Source of the DNA: Sphingomonas sp. | Lineage (GTDB): Bacteria; Pseudomonadota; Alphaproteobacteria; Sphingomonadales; Sphingomonadaceae | NCBI GenBank assembly: GCA_013001055.1 | Contig: JABDNH010000007.1 | Location: 1 to 64,000 of the forward strand | Length of the DNA: 64,000 nucleotides | Direction of reading: 5' to 3' | In this document: in pieces, positions 10,020 to 18,553 of the stretch | How the letters are laid out: each line of letters starts with the position of its first letter | Position numbering within the stretch: the stretch's first letter is position 1 | Position numbers and translations under genes: made by a program | The notes under the pieces: generated by a model | The model's database searches: none | Seen by the model: the letters and a program-made list of their open reading frames with translations, nothing else | Told to the model about the DNA's origin: nothing

Positions 10020-10048
10020 AGGATAGGCCCGGTTGTCACGGCTGCCAG
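10020..10048 (-). promoter_or_regulatory. Candidate promoter of the 9.9-10.0 kb sRNA
   Basis: CTGGCA (10043-10048), 17-base spacer, TATCCT (10020-10025) on the minus strand; four of six matches to each housekeeping box. The predicted start falls at the first base of the 5' hairpin. Confidence 0.4.
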
Positions 10049-10241
10049 CCGGATGGCCTCTTTGTGACCACACATTGCCGTGAACGCGGTCAATTAACGC
10101 CGCGAATTTGCGCGCGCCTGTAACCTTTTCTGTGTTTCGCGTGAATTGAGATGCACCGATCTTATTGGCCTGGCGCGGTGTTCGCGCGTTGCTTGCCACC
10201 ATGACAGCGCCGCTTTGGAGTGCGGCTGAAGCGAGGACATG

Positions 10242-10727
10242 ATGAAGCGCGTACTTCTATTCGGCATCACCCACATTGTTGCACTGGCGGTGGGATTTGC
10301 AGCCGGCGTATATTATTTGCCCATCCTGACGGCGGAAAATGCGCCCGATGCAATAGTGCTGGAGCAAGAAGCGGCCGCCGCCACCTATTCGGCGGCCTTG
10401 AGGCGCGATCTGCCAGGTAGCGACGGCCTGCACTGGGGCGAGGGCAAGATCAGCGTTTCGGAATCCACAATCTCGCACCAGGGTAAATTGGCGCCCGGGC
10501 CTGACTATTTCGTCTATCTGACGAGTGAACTGGTCGAAGATGAGGAGGAATTCCTCGCCATCAAACACCAGGCGCAGCTTATCGGACCGGTCAAAAGCTT
10601 CGACGGCTTCCTCCTCGATATACCCAAGGGTGTGGATATCGAGCGTTTCACCACGGTCGTGATCTGGTGCGAAAGCTTCAACGAGTTCATCACCGCCGGC
10701 CAGTATCGCGCACTCACCGAAACCTAA
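10242..10727 (+). CDS. DM13-domain membrane-anchored protein
   Basis: 161 residues. One N-terminal membrane segment (residues ~5-27, VLLFGITHIVALAVGFAAGV) is followed by an exported DM13 domain (about residues 60-157). DM13 is a small beta-sandwich thought to take part in electron transfer, often with a near-invariant cysteine; here it lies in VVIWCESFNEFITAGQYR. The ATG at 10242 is four bases after GAGGA; an ATG three bases earlier leaves only one. It converges on rplL with a shared terminator. Confidence 0.75.
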   Translation: MKRVLLFGITHIVALAVGFAAGVYYLPILTAENAPDAIVLEQEAAAATYSAALRRDLPGSDGLHWGEGKISVSESTISHQGKLAPGPDYFVYLTSELVEDEEEFLAIKHQAQLIGPVKSFDGFLLDIPKGVDIERFTTVVIWCESFNEFITAGQYRALTET

Positions 10728-10735
10728 GACAGATT

Positions 10736-10766
10736 TAAAAAGGGCGGCCCCAACGGGACCGCCCTT
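10736..10766 (-). terminator. Terminator between rplL and the DM13 gene
   Basis: AAGGGCGG (10740-10747) pairs with CCGCCCTT (10759-10766). On the minus strand TTTTTAAAT follows, so it mainly ends rplJ-rplL; it may also slow plus-strand readthrough from the DM13 gene. It shows rplL and rpoB are not one transcript. Confidence 0.75.
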
Positions 10767-10793
10767 CTTGTACCGGTGAAACCCGGAAAAAGC

Positions 10794-11171
10794 TTACTTG
10801 AGCTCGACGGTGCCGCCAGCTGCTTCGATCTTTTCCTTGATCTCGTTGGCTTCGTCCTTGGAAGCGCCTTCCTTGATCGGCTTGGGCGCACCTTCGACGA
10901 GGCTCTTCGCTTCGCCAAGGCCCAGACCGGTGATGGCGCGGACTTCCTTGATGACGTTGATCTTCTTGCCACCGTCACCGGTGAGGATCACGTCGAACTC
11001 GTCCTTTTCTTCGACCGCAGCAGCGTCACCGCCACCGGCGCCCGGGGCTGCGACCGCAACCGCTGCCGAGGCGCTCACGCCCCACTCTTCTTCGAGCTTC
11101 TTCGAAAGCTCGGCAGCTTCAAGAACGGTCAGTTCCGAAAGCTCTTTAACAATCTTGTCCAGATCAGCCAT
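10794..11171 (-). CDS. rplL: 50S ribosomal protein L7/L12
   Basis: 125 residues, the multi-copy stalk protein that recruits translation GTPases. Starts [20 protein letters not shown] behind CGGAGAAATAAA. N-terminal dimerisation domain (1-35), Ala/Gly-rich hinge (about 40-55, [12 protein letters not shown]), and C-terminal domain with the conserved EFDVIL and [20 protein letters not shown] segments. Follows rplJ by 56 bases in the same unit and ends at a strong terminator, separated from rpoB by 7.7 kb. Confidence 0.98.
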   Translation of the reverse strand: MADLDKIVKELSELTVLEAAELSKKLEEEWGVSASAAVAVAAPGAGGGDAAAVEEKDEFDVILTGDGGKKINVIKEVRAITGLGLGEAKSLVEGAPKPIKEGASKDEANEIKEKIEAAGGTVELK

Positions 11172-11227
11172 TTTATTTCTCCGTTTGGGCATCGTTGCCC
11201 GTCGTGTTGTTCAGTCTAACTTTAAAG

Positions 11228-11734
11228 TCAGGCCGCAGCCTTGGCGCTCAGGACGCGCGCGAGAAGACCCGCGGGCTCCTTCGAAATCTGCGCAATCTTG
11301 GTGGCCGGAGCATTAATCAGGCCAACAATCTTGCCGCGCAGTTCATCGAGCGAGGGCAGTTCGGCCAGTGCCTTGATGCCGTTCACGTCGAGGACGGTCT
11401 CACCCATCGCGCCGCCGAGGATCTCGAACTTGTCGGTAGCCTTGGCGAACTCCACCGCGACCTTGGCGGCCGCAACGGGATCGGACGAGGTTGCCAGCGC
11501 CGTGGGACCCGAAAGAAGGTCACCGATCGGCTGGTACTGGCTGCCATCGAGCGCGAGCTTGGCAAGGCGGTTCTTCGCGACCTTGAACTGGGCACCGGCG
11601 TCGCGCATCTTGTTGCGCAGTTCCGACGACTGGTCGACGCTCAGCCCGTGATTACGGGTAACGACGACGACGCCGGTTTCTGCAAAGACACTCTTCAGCT
11701 CGGCAACCAGATCGGCTTTTTGCGAACGATCCAT
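11228..11734 (-). CDS. rplJ: 50S ribosomal protein L10
   Basis: 168 residues, the stalk base that binds 23S rRNA and carries L12 dimers on its C-terminal helix. The start at 11734 ([20 protein letters not shown]) follows GGAG; the frame remains open 14 codons upstream but those residues are not family-like. RNA-binding core [12 protein letters not shown] and [12 protein letters not shown] are conserved. Begins the rplJ-rplL unit, which is isolated from both rplA and rpoB. Confidence 0.97.
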   Translation of the reverse strand: MDRSQKADLVAELKSVFAETGVVVVTRNHGLSVDQSSELRNKMRDAGAQFKVAKNRLAKLALDGSQYQPIGDLLSGPTALATSSDPVAAAKVAVEFAKATDKFEILGGAMGETVLDVNGIKALAELPSLDELRGKIVGLINAPATKIAQISKEPAGLLARVLSAKAAA

Positions 11735-12007
11735 GCCATACTCCCATGTCGTTTCCGCTGTTGGCACCATTGCCAATAGCGGTTGCTTCCCGAGCGAACT
11801 CAGTCAGCGATACTGTCCGTGGGGTTGGATCAACACGACCGGAATGCCTTGCGGCGGGCGGCCGAAAATCTCTCTATCACCCCGTCTAGGCTGCAAATTA
11901 AGACCCGCCGGTTTTCCTTGGGGTCAGCAACTGTCTCGGACGAGATCGCCGCCCGAAGGCGACGGTCGAGGGGCTCTCTACATGCTGCGGCTGCGAAGTC
12001 AAGCGGT
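11735..12007 (-). promoter_or_regulatory. Gene-free leader upstream of rplJ, possible L10 autoregulatory leader
   Basis: 273 bases without an ORF lie between the SnoaL-like gene and rplJ. In many bacteria the rplJ mRNA leader folds into an L10-L12 binding site that represses translation. The run contains GC-rich complementary stretches (for example CGCCTTCGGGCGGCG near 11947-11961 on the minus strand). I found no convincing promoter boxes. Assignment is from position only. Confidence 0.3.
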
Positions 12008-12535
12008 TCAGTCGCCTTGCGGGCGGCTATTCCACGTCATCTTTCTGATCTTCCACGCCCCAGTCGGGCGCTTTTCGGCAAGGATAATGTAATTGCCTTC
12101 ATAGGCAGTCTCCTCGTCGTCCACGATCCATGCCGCGCTGCTTCGCCCGGTGATGGCGGCGAGGCAATTCGTCCCTTCGACCGACGCGGTGGAGCGTTCG
12201 AAGCGACTGACCACGGTCGGCGGGCTATCGGACGGAAACCAGTATCCATCGAGCGCTTCGCGTCCACTCAGCGGCTCTCCGCCGTTTCCCGGGATAATCG
12301 TCGCTTTTTCAATGAACAGGTCGAGCAATGCCTCGCGCTGCGCTTCGGTACCCTCCAGCTTCCAGGCCGCGGCATAATCCTGGTCGAGCTTGCGCAGGGC
12401 TGCCTTGGCTTCCGGATCAAGCGGCTGGCAGGCCGCTTCCACAACGTTGTTGCCGATCGCATTCGCTTCGTCGCCATCGCTGACGGAACAGGCGGTTAGA
12501 ATCGCGGTGGAGGCAAGCAGCATGATGGTTCGCAT
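12008..12535 (-). CDS. SnoaL/DUF4440-like lipoprotein
   Basis: 175 residues with a lipoprotein signal (lipobox LTAC, cysteine 16) followed by a cystatin-like domain of the SnoaL/DUF4440 type, seen in ALRKLDQDYAAAWKLEG, the ATIIPGNGGEPLSGREALDG segment and the C-terminal GNYIILAEKRPTGAWKIRK strand pair. Such domains form small pockets for ligands or act as isomerases; no function can be named. Lies between rplJ and the FAD reductase gene, 32 bases downstream of the latter on the same strand. Confidence 0.6.
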   Translation of the reverse strand: MRTIMLLASTAILTACSVSDGDEANAIGNNVVEAACQPLDPEAKAALRKLDQDYAAAWKLEGTEAQREALLDLFIEKATIIPGNGGEPLSGREALDGYWFPSDSPPTVVSRFERSTASVEGTNCLAAITGRSSAAWIVDDEETAYEGNYIILAEKRPTGAWKIRKMTWNSRPQGD

Positions 12536-12567
12536 GACGCGATATTATCGCTTTGGCGTTGCCGCTG

Positions 12568-14220
12568 CTAGTCGTCTTGGCTGCCGGGCGGATCGTCGGG
12601 CAATGCCTCTTTCAATGCGGCAACGTATCGCCAGATATCGGACACCACGACCGACCCCTCACCGACAGCGCTGGCGACCCGCTTGACCGAGGTGGCGCGC
12701 ACGTCGCCTACGGCCCAAATGCCATCGCAGCTGGTCTGCGCGAACATCGGTCTGTCGACGTCCTCACCGCACAGCACGAAGCCCTTGTCGTCGAGCTCGA
12801 CGAGCCCTGACAGCCATTCGGTGTTGGGGGCCGCGCCGATCATGATGAACAGACCGCCGCATTCAAGATCGCGTTCGCCGTCGGGTCCTTCGACGCGAAC
12901 TCGCTCCAGCATCTGGTCGCCGTCCAATCCCTTCACCTCGTGGTTGAAGTGGATGGTTATCCCGGGATCGGCTTCGAGCCGTTCTGTCAGGTACGATGAC
13001 ATGCTGCCGGCCAGGCTGTCGTCGCGCACCATCAGATGCACGCACTTGGCAACGCGGCTGAGGTACATCGCGGCCTGCCCGGCGCTATTACCGCCGCCGA
13101 CGATCACCGCGTTCTTGCCTGCGCAAAAGCGCGCTTCCATGTCCGTCGCGGCATAATAGATGCCGGCGCCTTCGAATTCGCGCAGCCGATCAATCGGTAA
13201 CTTGCGATACTGGACTCCCGTCGAAACCAGGATCGCGCGGGCGCACACTTCGTCGCCTTCGTCGAGCTGCGCGCAAAAGGTGCCGTCACCGCGCTGGCGC
13301 AATCCCGTGACGCGGCGGGGCATGACGAAACGGGTGCCGAACTTCATCGCTTGCACCTGTCCGCGATAAACGAGGTCCGCTCCGGATATGCCGGTCGGGA
13401 AACCCATATAATTTTCGATCCTGCTGGAGGTGCCGGCCTGTCCGCCGATCGCCGTGTCCTCGATCACCAGCGCATCGAGCCCTTCGGAACCTGCATAGAC
13501 CGCCGCGGCCACCCCGGCCGGCCCACCGCCGACGATCAGCAGGTCGACATCTTGCTTCGAGCATATATCGAGATCGAGTCCCAGCAAACGCGCGGCCTTG
13601 CGCGGGGTGGGATTGTCGATGACCCGCTCGGTCCCGATCACGACCGAGGGTTCGTGATCGACCAGCGTGCACAATTTACGCGCCTCCTTGTCCTCGCCGT
13701 CCAGGTCGTATGACTGGAAGGGAATGCGATTGCGGCTGAGAAACGAGGCAACGGCGCGCACTGCCGCATCGCGGTCGGCACCGACGATCTTGATCGCCGA
13801 ACGTTCGTCCTCGAATTGCTTGCGTCGCCGTGCCGAGAAGACATCGATCACGTGATCCGACAGTTCAGGAACCTTGCGCATCAGGTCGAGCATTGCTTCG
13901 CGCGGCGCTTCGAGCGTCCTGCTATCCTTGGCAGCGCGCATCGGCAACGTATGGCTGCCGGCATTCAGAAATGCCAATTCGCCCATGAACTGGGTTGGCC
14001 CGAGAGTGCTTTCGACGAGGCGTTCGCCGGAAAAGTCGTCGACCACCTCGATTTCGCCGTCGAGAACATAGACGAATTGGTCCATCGGATCGCCGATTTC
14101 GGCAACCATCTCGCCGGCCTTGTAGCTCTTCTCCTCGGCAATCTTGCGGATGGCGTCGACATGGTTGTCCGACAGCGGCACGCGCTTCATCACTTCAAGG
14201 TCGGCGCCAATAGATTCCAT
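12568..14220 (-). CDS. cNMP-binding domain fused to a thioredoxin-reductase-like FAD/NAD(P)H oxidoreductase
   Basis: 550 residues. Residues ~10-130 form a cyclic-nucleotide-binding domain (DQFVYVLDGEIEVVDD, PTQFMGELAFLNAGS). Residues ~135-215 look like a small thioredoxin/glutaredoxin-type fold (AASFLSRNRIPFQSYDLDGE, TLVDHEPSVVIG). Residues ~225-540 are a two-Rossmann thioredoxin-reductase fold with LLIVGGGPAGVAAA for FAD, VIVGGGNSAGQAA for NAD(P)H and GIWAVGDVRA. Where true TrxR has CxxC, the sequence is YYAATDMEA, so there is no redox dithiol. Start follows AGGATCAGC. The gene diverges from the TIR gene across 120 bases. Confidence 0.85.
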   Translation of the reverse strand: MESIGADLEVMKRVPLSDNHVDAIRKIAEEKSYKAGEMVAEIGDPMDQFVYVLDGEIEVVDDFSGERLVESTLGPTQFMGELAFLNAGSHTLPMRAAKDSRTLEAPREAMLDLMRKVPELSDHVIDVFSARRRKQFEDERSAIKIVGADRDAAVRAVASFLSRNRIPFQSYDLDGEDKEARKLCTLVDHEPSVVIGTERVIDNPTPRKAARLLGLDLDICSKQDVDLLIVGGGPAGVAAAVYAGSEGLDALVIEDTAIGGQAGTSSRIENYMGFPTGISGADLVYRGQVQAMKFGTRFVMPRRVTGLRQRGDGTFCAQLDEGDEVCARAILVSTGVQYRKLPIDRLREFEGAGIYYAATDMEARFCAGKNAVIVGGGNSAGQAAMYLSRVAKCVHLMVRDDSLAGSMSSYLTERLEADPGITIHFNHEVKGLDGDQMLERVRVEGPDGERDLECGGLFIMIGAAPNTEWLSGLVELDDKGFVLCGEDVDRPMFAQTSCDGIWAVGDVRATSVKRVASAVGEGSVVVSDIWRYVAALKEALPDDPPGSQDD

Positions 14221-14340
14221 GCTGATCCTATCCTTCTACTCGGGCTTCCAACGCGCTGCGGGCAGCGAAAGTGCCGAGCACTGTGCCCCTTGCCAAATGG
14301 TACGATCGGTCCACAATGCAATCCGAGTTAAGGGGGGCAC

Positions 14341-16359
14341 GTGGCCGATCTCTTTTTGTCCTATGCGCGCGACGATCAATCGACGGTAGACATGCTTGCG
14401 GCGGCATTGGAAGCGCGAGGTTATTCGGTCTGGTGGGACCGGCACATGGAATCGGGCGCGCAGTTTTCCAAGGAAATCGAACAACAGATCGAACGGGCAA
14501 AGGCGACGCTGGTTTGCTGGTCCCGAGAAAGCGCGGAATCGCGCTGGGTTCGCGATGAAGCAAACTATGCGGCCGAACGCGATAAGCTGCTGGCGGTAAC
14601 ACTGGATGGCACACTGCCGCCCATGGGTTTCGGGCAATTTCACGCGCTATCGCTCGAAGACTGGAAAGGCGATGCCCAAGCGTTGACGCCGCTGATCAAC
14701 GCCGTAGCACACAAGCTGGGCGACGAGGCGGACGATCGTGCGCCAGCTTTGCCCGTGCCCGAGCCGAAGTTGAAGGCCTCCTGGCTGGTGGTGGCGATTG
14801 CTGCCTTCCTCGCTGCGGTCGGGGCACTCGTCATTCCCACACTCATCGCAGACGATTATACTGCCGAAGAGGCCATGCAGGCCTCGATCGCAGTGCTGCC
14901 CTTCGAAGCTCTGAGTGAGGACGAGAGCGACGAATATTTCGGGCGCGGCATCGCCGAGGAATTACTCAATTCCCTATCCAAATTTCCCGATCTCAAGGTC
15001 GCGGGCAGGGCGTCCGCTTTCTCGTTTGAAGACAGCGACGCACTCAACAATGAAATTGGCGAGCAGCTTGGTGTCGAGCACATTTTGCAGGGCACGGTGC
15101 GCCGCGCCGGAGACCGGGTGCGCATCACCGCAAGCCTGACCAGCGCCGGCGACGGCACGCAGCTTTGGTCCGAGACCTATGAGCGCGAATTGACCGACAT
15201 TTTTGCTATCCAGGATGACATCGTCGAGGAATTGGCCCGCGTTCTCCAGTTCAGGCTCGGCGTTGGTGCCGGCGCTGGGCGGGCCGAGGGCAGGGGTGTC
15301 GATCCACGCGCTTACGAGGCCTACCTGCGCGGGCTGGATTTTTGGCACCGTCGGGAAGATCCGCAAAATCGCTTCGAAGCAATTGCCAGCTTCAAGGAAA
15401 CTACCGAGCTCGATCCCAAATTCGCTGACGGTTGGTCGGCGCTTGGAATGGGTGTCGCGTGGAGCAGTTCTTACGTGAAAGAGGCGTTCGGTTTCGATGC
15501 CGTTGAAGTGACGGAAAATGCGCTGCGGCGTGCTCGCGCGCTCGATCCGGGCAATGCGCGTGCCAACGCCGTGCTCGCGGCGTGGGAAAAGGACGTCGAT
15601 GCCGCGCTGGTTGCGTTCGACGCCGCTTATGACCGCGCGCCCAATGACTCGCTGGTCAATTATGCAGGCGGAATGATGTACGAGTATCGAGGCGACTTCG
15701 ACGCAGCGGTGCGCCATTTCGACCGCGCGCTGCTTCTCGATCCGCTGAACCTGACGGTGCAACGCGTCCGGGCGCTGGCCCTTGGCGCGGTCGGTCGATA
15801 TGGCGAGGTCGAAGACGATATCCGTGGGCTCGCGACCTGCGGCGAACTATGCGACTACGGGCATGTGATCATGGCTGCGAATGGGCTGGTCGCCAGCTTG
15901 CATGCCGGAGAACCGGCCAAGATTTCGCGATGGCTCGAGCTTCTTGGCCACAACCACGCCCGCGCGCCCTCTCAAACCGAATATGACAGACTATGGCTCA
16001 GTTGGCTCGAAGGGCGCGCTCGCGAAGTCGTCGACGGCACACCATTCACCGCAGCGCCCTTCACCGACGCGCAGAACTTTTCGCTCGGCGTGGGTATGGC
16101 GACACCGGCGTCCTTGCTGGCGCAGGGCGGCCAGGTCGAAAACGCGCTCGACCTGCTCGAGGTCGGCTATCGGAAACGCGAGCTATTCGGTGCCAACGAT
16201 TTTTGGCCGCTACTCGACGGACGCTATGAATTTCCCGACGCGATGCGTCGTCACCCACGCTTCCACGCCATTTGGGCCAATCCCGACATGGCGCGCCTTG
16301 CCGAAGTCCGCCGCGCCGCCGGCCAGACAGCGGGATTGCCGCTTCCGATGCCGCAATAG
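14341..16359 (+). CDS. TIR-domain membrane protein with TolB-like and TPR regions
   Basis: 672 residues, GTG start eight bases behind AAGGGGGG. Residues 1-~125 are a TIR domain (LFLSYARDD, GYSVWWDRHM, LVCWSRESAESRWVRDEA); W69-x3-E73 matches the catalytic glutamate position of bacterial and SARM1 TIR NADases. One membrane helix lies at ~142-163 (SWLVVAIAAFLAAVGALVIP). Residues ~175-315 form a TolB-N/FlgO-like region (SIAVLPFEALSEDESDEYFG, HILQGTVRRAGDRVRI), then several TPRs up to ~640. This domain order recurs in Alphaproteobacteria, sometimes with a cyclase domain in place of TIR; its role is unknown. NADase activity is inference. Confidence 0.8.
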   Translation: MADLFLSYARDDQSTVDMLAAALEARGYSVWWDRHMESGAQFSKEIEQQIERAKATLVCWSRESAESRWVRDEANYAAERDKLLAVTLDGTLPPMGFGQFHALSLEDWKGDAQALTPLINAVAHKLGDEADDRAPALPVPEPKLKASWLVVAIAAFLAAVGALVIPTLIADDYTAEEAMQASIAVLPFEALSEDESDEYFGRGIAEELLNSLSKFPDLKVAGRASAFSFEDSDALNNEIGEQLGVEHILQGTVRRAGDRVRITASLTSAGDGTQLWSETYERELTDIFAIQDDIVEELARVLQFRLGVGAGAGRAEGRGVDPRAYEAYLRGLDFWHRREDPQNRFEAIASFKETTELDPKFADGWSALGMGVAWSSSYVKEAFGFDAVEVTENALRRARALDPGNARANAVLAAWEKDVDAALVAFDAAYDRAPNDSLVNYAGGMMYEYRGDFDAAVRHFDRALLLDPLNLTVQRVRALALGAVGRYGEVEDDIRGLATCGELCDYGHVIMAANGLVASLHAGEPAKISRWLELLGHNHARAPSQTEYDRLWLSWLEGRAREVVDGTPFTAAPFTDAQNFSLGVGMATPASLLAQGGQVENALDLLEVGYRKRELFGANDFWPLLDGRYEFPDAMRRHPRFHAIWANPDMARLAEVRRAAGQTAGLPLPMPQ

Positions 16360-16393
16360 AAAAAGGCCGGAGCGATTGCGCCCCGGCCTCTTC
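16360..16393. terminator. Bidirectional terminator between the TIR gene and rplA
   Basis: AGGCCGG (16364-16370) pairs with CCGGCCT (16383-16389). The minus-strand side is followed by TTTTT, giving a strong end for rplK-rplA; the plus-strand side has CTTCT, a weaker end for the TIR gene. Confidence 0.75.
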
Positions 16394-16419
16394 TGTCTGT
16401 CACCGAAAGTAGCAAACGC

Positions 16420-17145
16420 CTAGGCGTTGGCTTCCTTGGCAGCCTGCGTGCCTTCGACGTCAGCGAGGTCGAGCTTGAGGCCCGGGCCCATCGTCGAGGT
16501 GATCGCGACCTTGCGGACGTAACGACCCTTGGCGCCCGAAGGCTTGGCCTTGAGGATCGCACCTACGAAAGCGTCGAAATTCTTGCGCAGCGCTTCTTCA
16601 TCGAAACTCGCCTTGCCGATGCCGGCATGGATGATACCGTTCTTCTCGACGCGGAACTGCACTTCGCCGCCTTTGGCCGCTTCGACAGCCGCCGCCGGAT
16701 CGGGCGTCACGGTGCCGAGCTTGGGGTTTGGCATCAGGCCCTTGGGCCCCAGTACCTTACCGAGACGACCCACGATGCCCATCATGTCGGGCGTCGCGAT
16801 GATACGGTCATAGTCGAGATTGCCGTTCTGCATGTCTTCCATGAGATCTTCGGCACCCACCTTGTCGGCGCCGGCTTTCTCGGCGGCTTCGGCCTTGTCG
16901 CCGCGTGCGAACACGGCAACTTTGACGTCCTTGCCCGTGCCCGAGGGCAGCGCGACGACGCCGCGAACCATCTGGTCGGCGTGGCGCGGATCGACACCCA
17001 AGTTCATCGAGAGTTCGATCGTTTCGTCAAACTTGGCGGTGGCGCACTCCTTGACGAGCTTGATCGCATTGTCGACCTTGTAGATCTCGTCGTTATCGAC
17101 CTTTTCGTACTGGGCCTTCTGCTTTTTGGTCAGCTTCTTCGCCAT
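16420..17145 (-). CDS. rplA: 50S ribosomal protein L1
   Basis: 241 residues; binds the mobile L1 stalk of 23S rRNA. Conserved start [22 protein letters not shown]-binding segments [20 protein letters not shown] and [19 protein letters not shown]. Begins three bases after rplK, ends at a terminator. rplJ, normally the next gene, is about 4.7 kb further left. Confidence 0.98.
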   Translation of the reverse strand: MAKKLTKKQKAQYEKVDNDEIYKVDNAIKLVKECATAKFDETIELSMNLGVDPRHADQMVRGVVALPSGTGKDVKVAVFARGDKAEAAEKAGADKVGAEDLMEDMQNGNLDYDRIIATPDMMGIVGRLGKVLGPKGLMPNPKLGTVTPDPAAAVEAAKGGEVQFRVEKNGIIHAGIGKASFDEEALRKNFDAFVGAILKAKPSGAKGRYVRKVAITSTMGPGLKLDLADVEGTQAAKEANA

Positions 17146-17148
17146 CGT

Positions 17149-17580
17149 TTAGCCCTCCACTACTTCGAGGCCCATGGCGCGAGCCGAGCCTTCGATGATC
17201 TTCGTTGCCGCTTCGATGTCATTGGCATTGAGATCGGCCATCTTGGTCTCGGCGATTTCCTTGACCTTCGAGCGGGCGATCGTACCGGCGCTCTCGGTCC
17301 CGGTTGCGCCCGAGCCCTTCTTGATCTTCGCCGCGCGCTTCAGAAGGAAGCTGGCGGGCGGGGTCTTGGTTTCGAACGAGAAGCTGCGATCCGCATAGAC
17401 CGTAATGGTCGTCGGGATCGGCATATTCTTTTCCATGTCCTGCGTGGCAGCATTGAACGCCTTGCAGAATTCCATGATGTTGACGCCGCGCTGACCCAGC
17501 GCGGGGCCGATCGGCGGGGAGGGATTGGCGACGCCCGAAGGCACCTGCAGCTTGATATAGCCGGAAATCTTCTTGGCCAT
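17149..17580 (-). CDS. rplK: 50S ribosomal protein L11
   Basis: 143 residues; part of the GTPase-associated centre. N-terminal domain with the proline-rich [20 protein letters not shown] switch and C-terminal rRNA-binding domain with [19 protein letters not shown]. Start follows AAAGGAC. Transcribed with rplA but separated from nusG by about 3.9 kb. Confidence 0.98.
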   Translation of the reverse strand: MAKKISGYIKLQVPSGVANPSPPIGPALGQRGVNIMEFCKAFNAATQDMEKNMPIPTTITVYADRSFSFETKTPPASFLLKRAAKIKKGSGATGTESAGTIARSKVKEIAETKMADLNANDIEAATKIIEGSARAMGLEVVEG

Positions 17581-17944
17581 GCCAAAAAGTCCTTTCTTTC
17601 ATCCTGTCGCTTCCGCTAGCGGCGGAGGCTCTGATTAAGCGGTACAAGCGGCGCGCCTTCCGGCTGCGCCTCCCGCGCGAATTGCCTGTCCTGTCGGAAA
17701 GACCGCGCGCCTCTAACAACTAAAGCGATACGATGCAACGACTTATCGGCGTTCGCCTTGCCCCCTTTCCGGAGCAAATTTGCATCGAATCTGGACCTAC
17801 TAATGACCGCTTCCCGCCATTCTTGCTCCGCACCCCTCAGAAGTCGTCCAATATGAACGGTTTAATGCATCCGTTTCGGGGAAGGCATGCCTATTGAGAC
17901 GGTCGCCGGATCGACGCCACCACGAGTAAAGGGGACGTGCGACC
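17581..17944. other. Gene-free divergent region upstream of rplK and the MarR-like gene
   Basis: 364 bases with no ORF that I can support. It must hold the promoter of rplK-rplA (minus) and that of the MarR-like gene (plus). Weak matches only: TTGCAT followed 16-17 bases later by TTAGAG on the minus strand near 17718-17745, and TTGCTC with TCCAAT near 17824-17854 on the plus strand. A short inverted repeat CCGCCGCTAGCGG lies in the rplK leader near 17616-17628. Confidence 0.4.
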
Positions 17945-18502
17945 ATGATGGAAAAGAAAACACCGCCGGTGGCAAGTGACGCCGCACAAAGGCTGCCAGA
18001 CGATTTGCTCAACCGACTAGTCGAGCTGGCCGATACGCTCGACCATCTCATGCCACGCGAAGTCGACGGGGACGAGCGCGGCGCCAGTACCGCCGGCGAT
18101 CCGCTCCCGCGCCTCGATGCGGTGCTGGGCAATCTCGAAGATGTGCAGGGCGGGATTAGCCACGCAATGCTGGTGCGCCGGACGATCAGCCTCCGTCGCC
18201 TGCGCGAAGACATATTCCCAAAAGGACTGTTTGCCGACCCCGCCTGGGACATGTTGCTCGATCTGTATGGCGCGCATATCGCCCAGCACCGCGTTCCCGT
18301 ATCGAGCCTGTGCGTCGCTGCCGAGGTCCCCGCAACCACAGCGCTGCGCTGGATCAGCAAGCTCGATCGTATGAAACTGATCAACCGCGAACGCGATCCA
18401 CACGATGCCCGCCGGGTGTTCATTTCGCTCCAGCCCGACGCCGTGGCGATGATGCGCGACTATTTTGCGCGCGTGGCTGAAGGACTGCCGGCGGCGGCGT
18501 AA
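17945..18502 (+). CDS. MarR-family-like winged-helix transcriptional regulator
   Basis: 185 residues. The C-terminal half (about 80-175) is a winged-helix domain: WDMLLDLYGAHIAQHRVPVS, then the recognition helix region CVAAEVPATTALRWISKLDR and the wing LINRERDPHDARRVFISLQP. The N-terminal ~75 residues are not conserved to my eye. This form, with the domain at the C-terminus, is common in sphingomonads. Two adjacent ATGs (17945, 17948) follow AAAGGGGACG; target genes unknown. It stands alone between rplK and a lipoprotein gene. Confidence 0.7.
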   Translation: MMEKKTPPVASDAAQRLPDDLLNRLVELADTLDHLMPREVDGDERGASTAGDPLPRLDAVLGNLEDVQGGISHAMLVRRTISLRRLREDIFPKGLFADPAWDMLLDLYGAHIAQHRVPVSSLCVAAEVPATTALRWISKLDRMKLINRERDPHDARRVFISLQPDAVAMMRDYFARVAEGLPAAA

Positions 18503-18553
18503 TGACTGCCCTTCAGCGCTCCGCTCGACGACGTTGAACTTTGCAAAAGGGCA

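Noticed and set aside
16627-17619. A 330-codon plus-strand frame over rplA and rplK
   Set aside because: Antisense shadow of two ribosomal protein genes.
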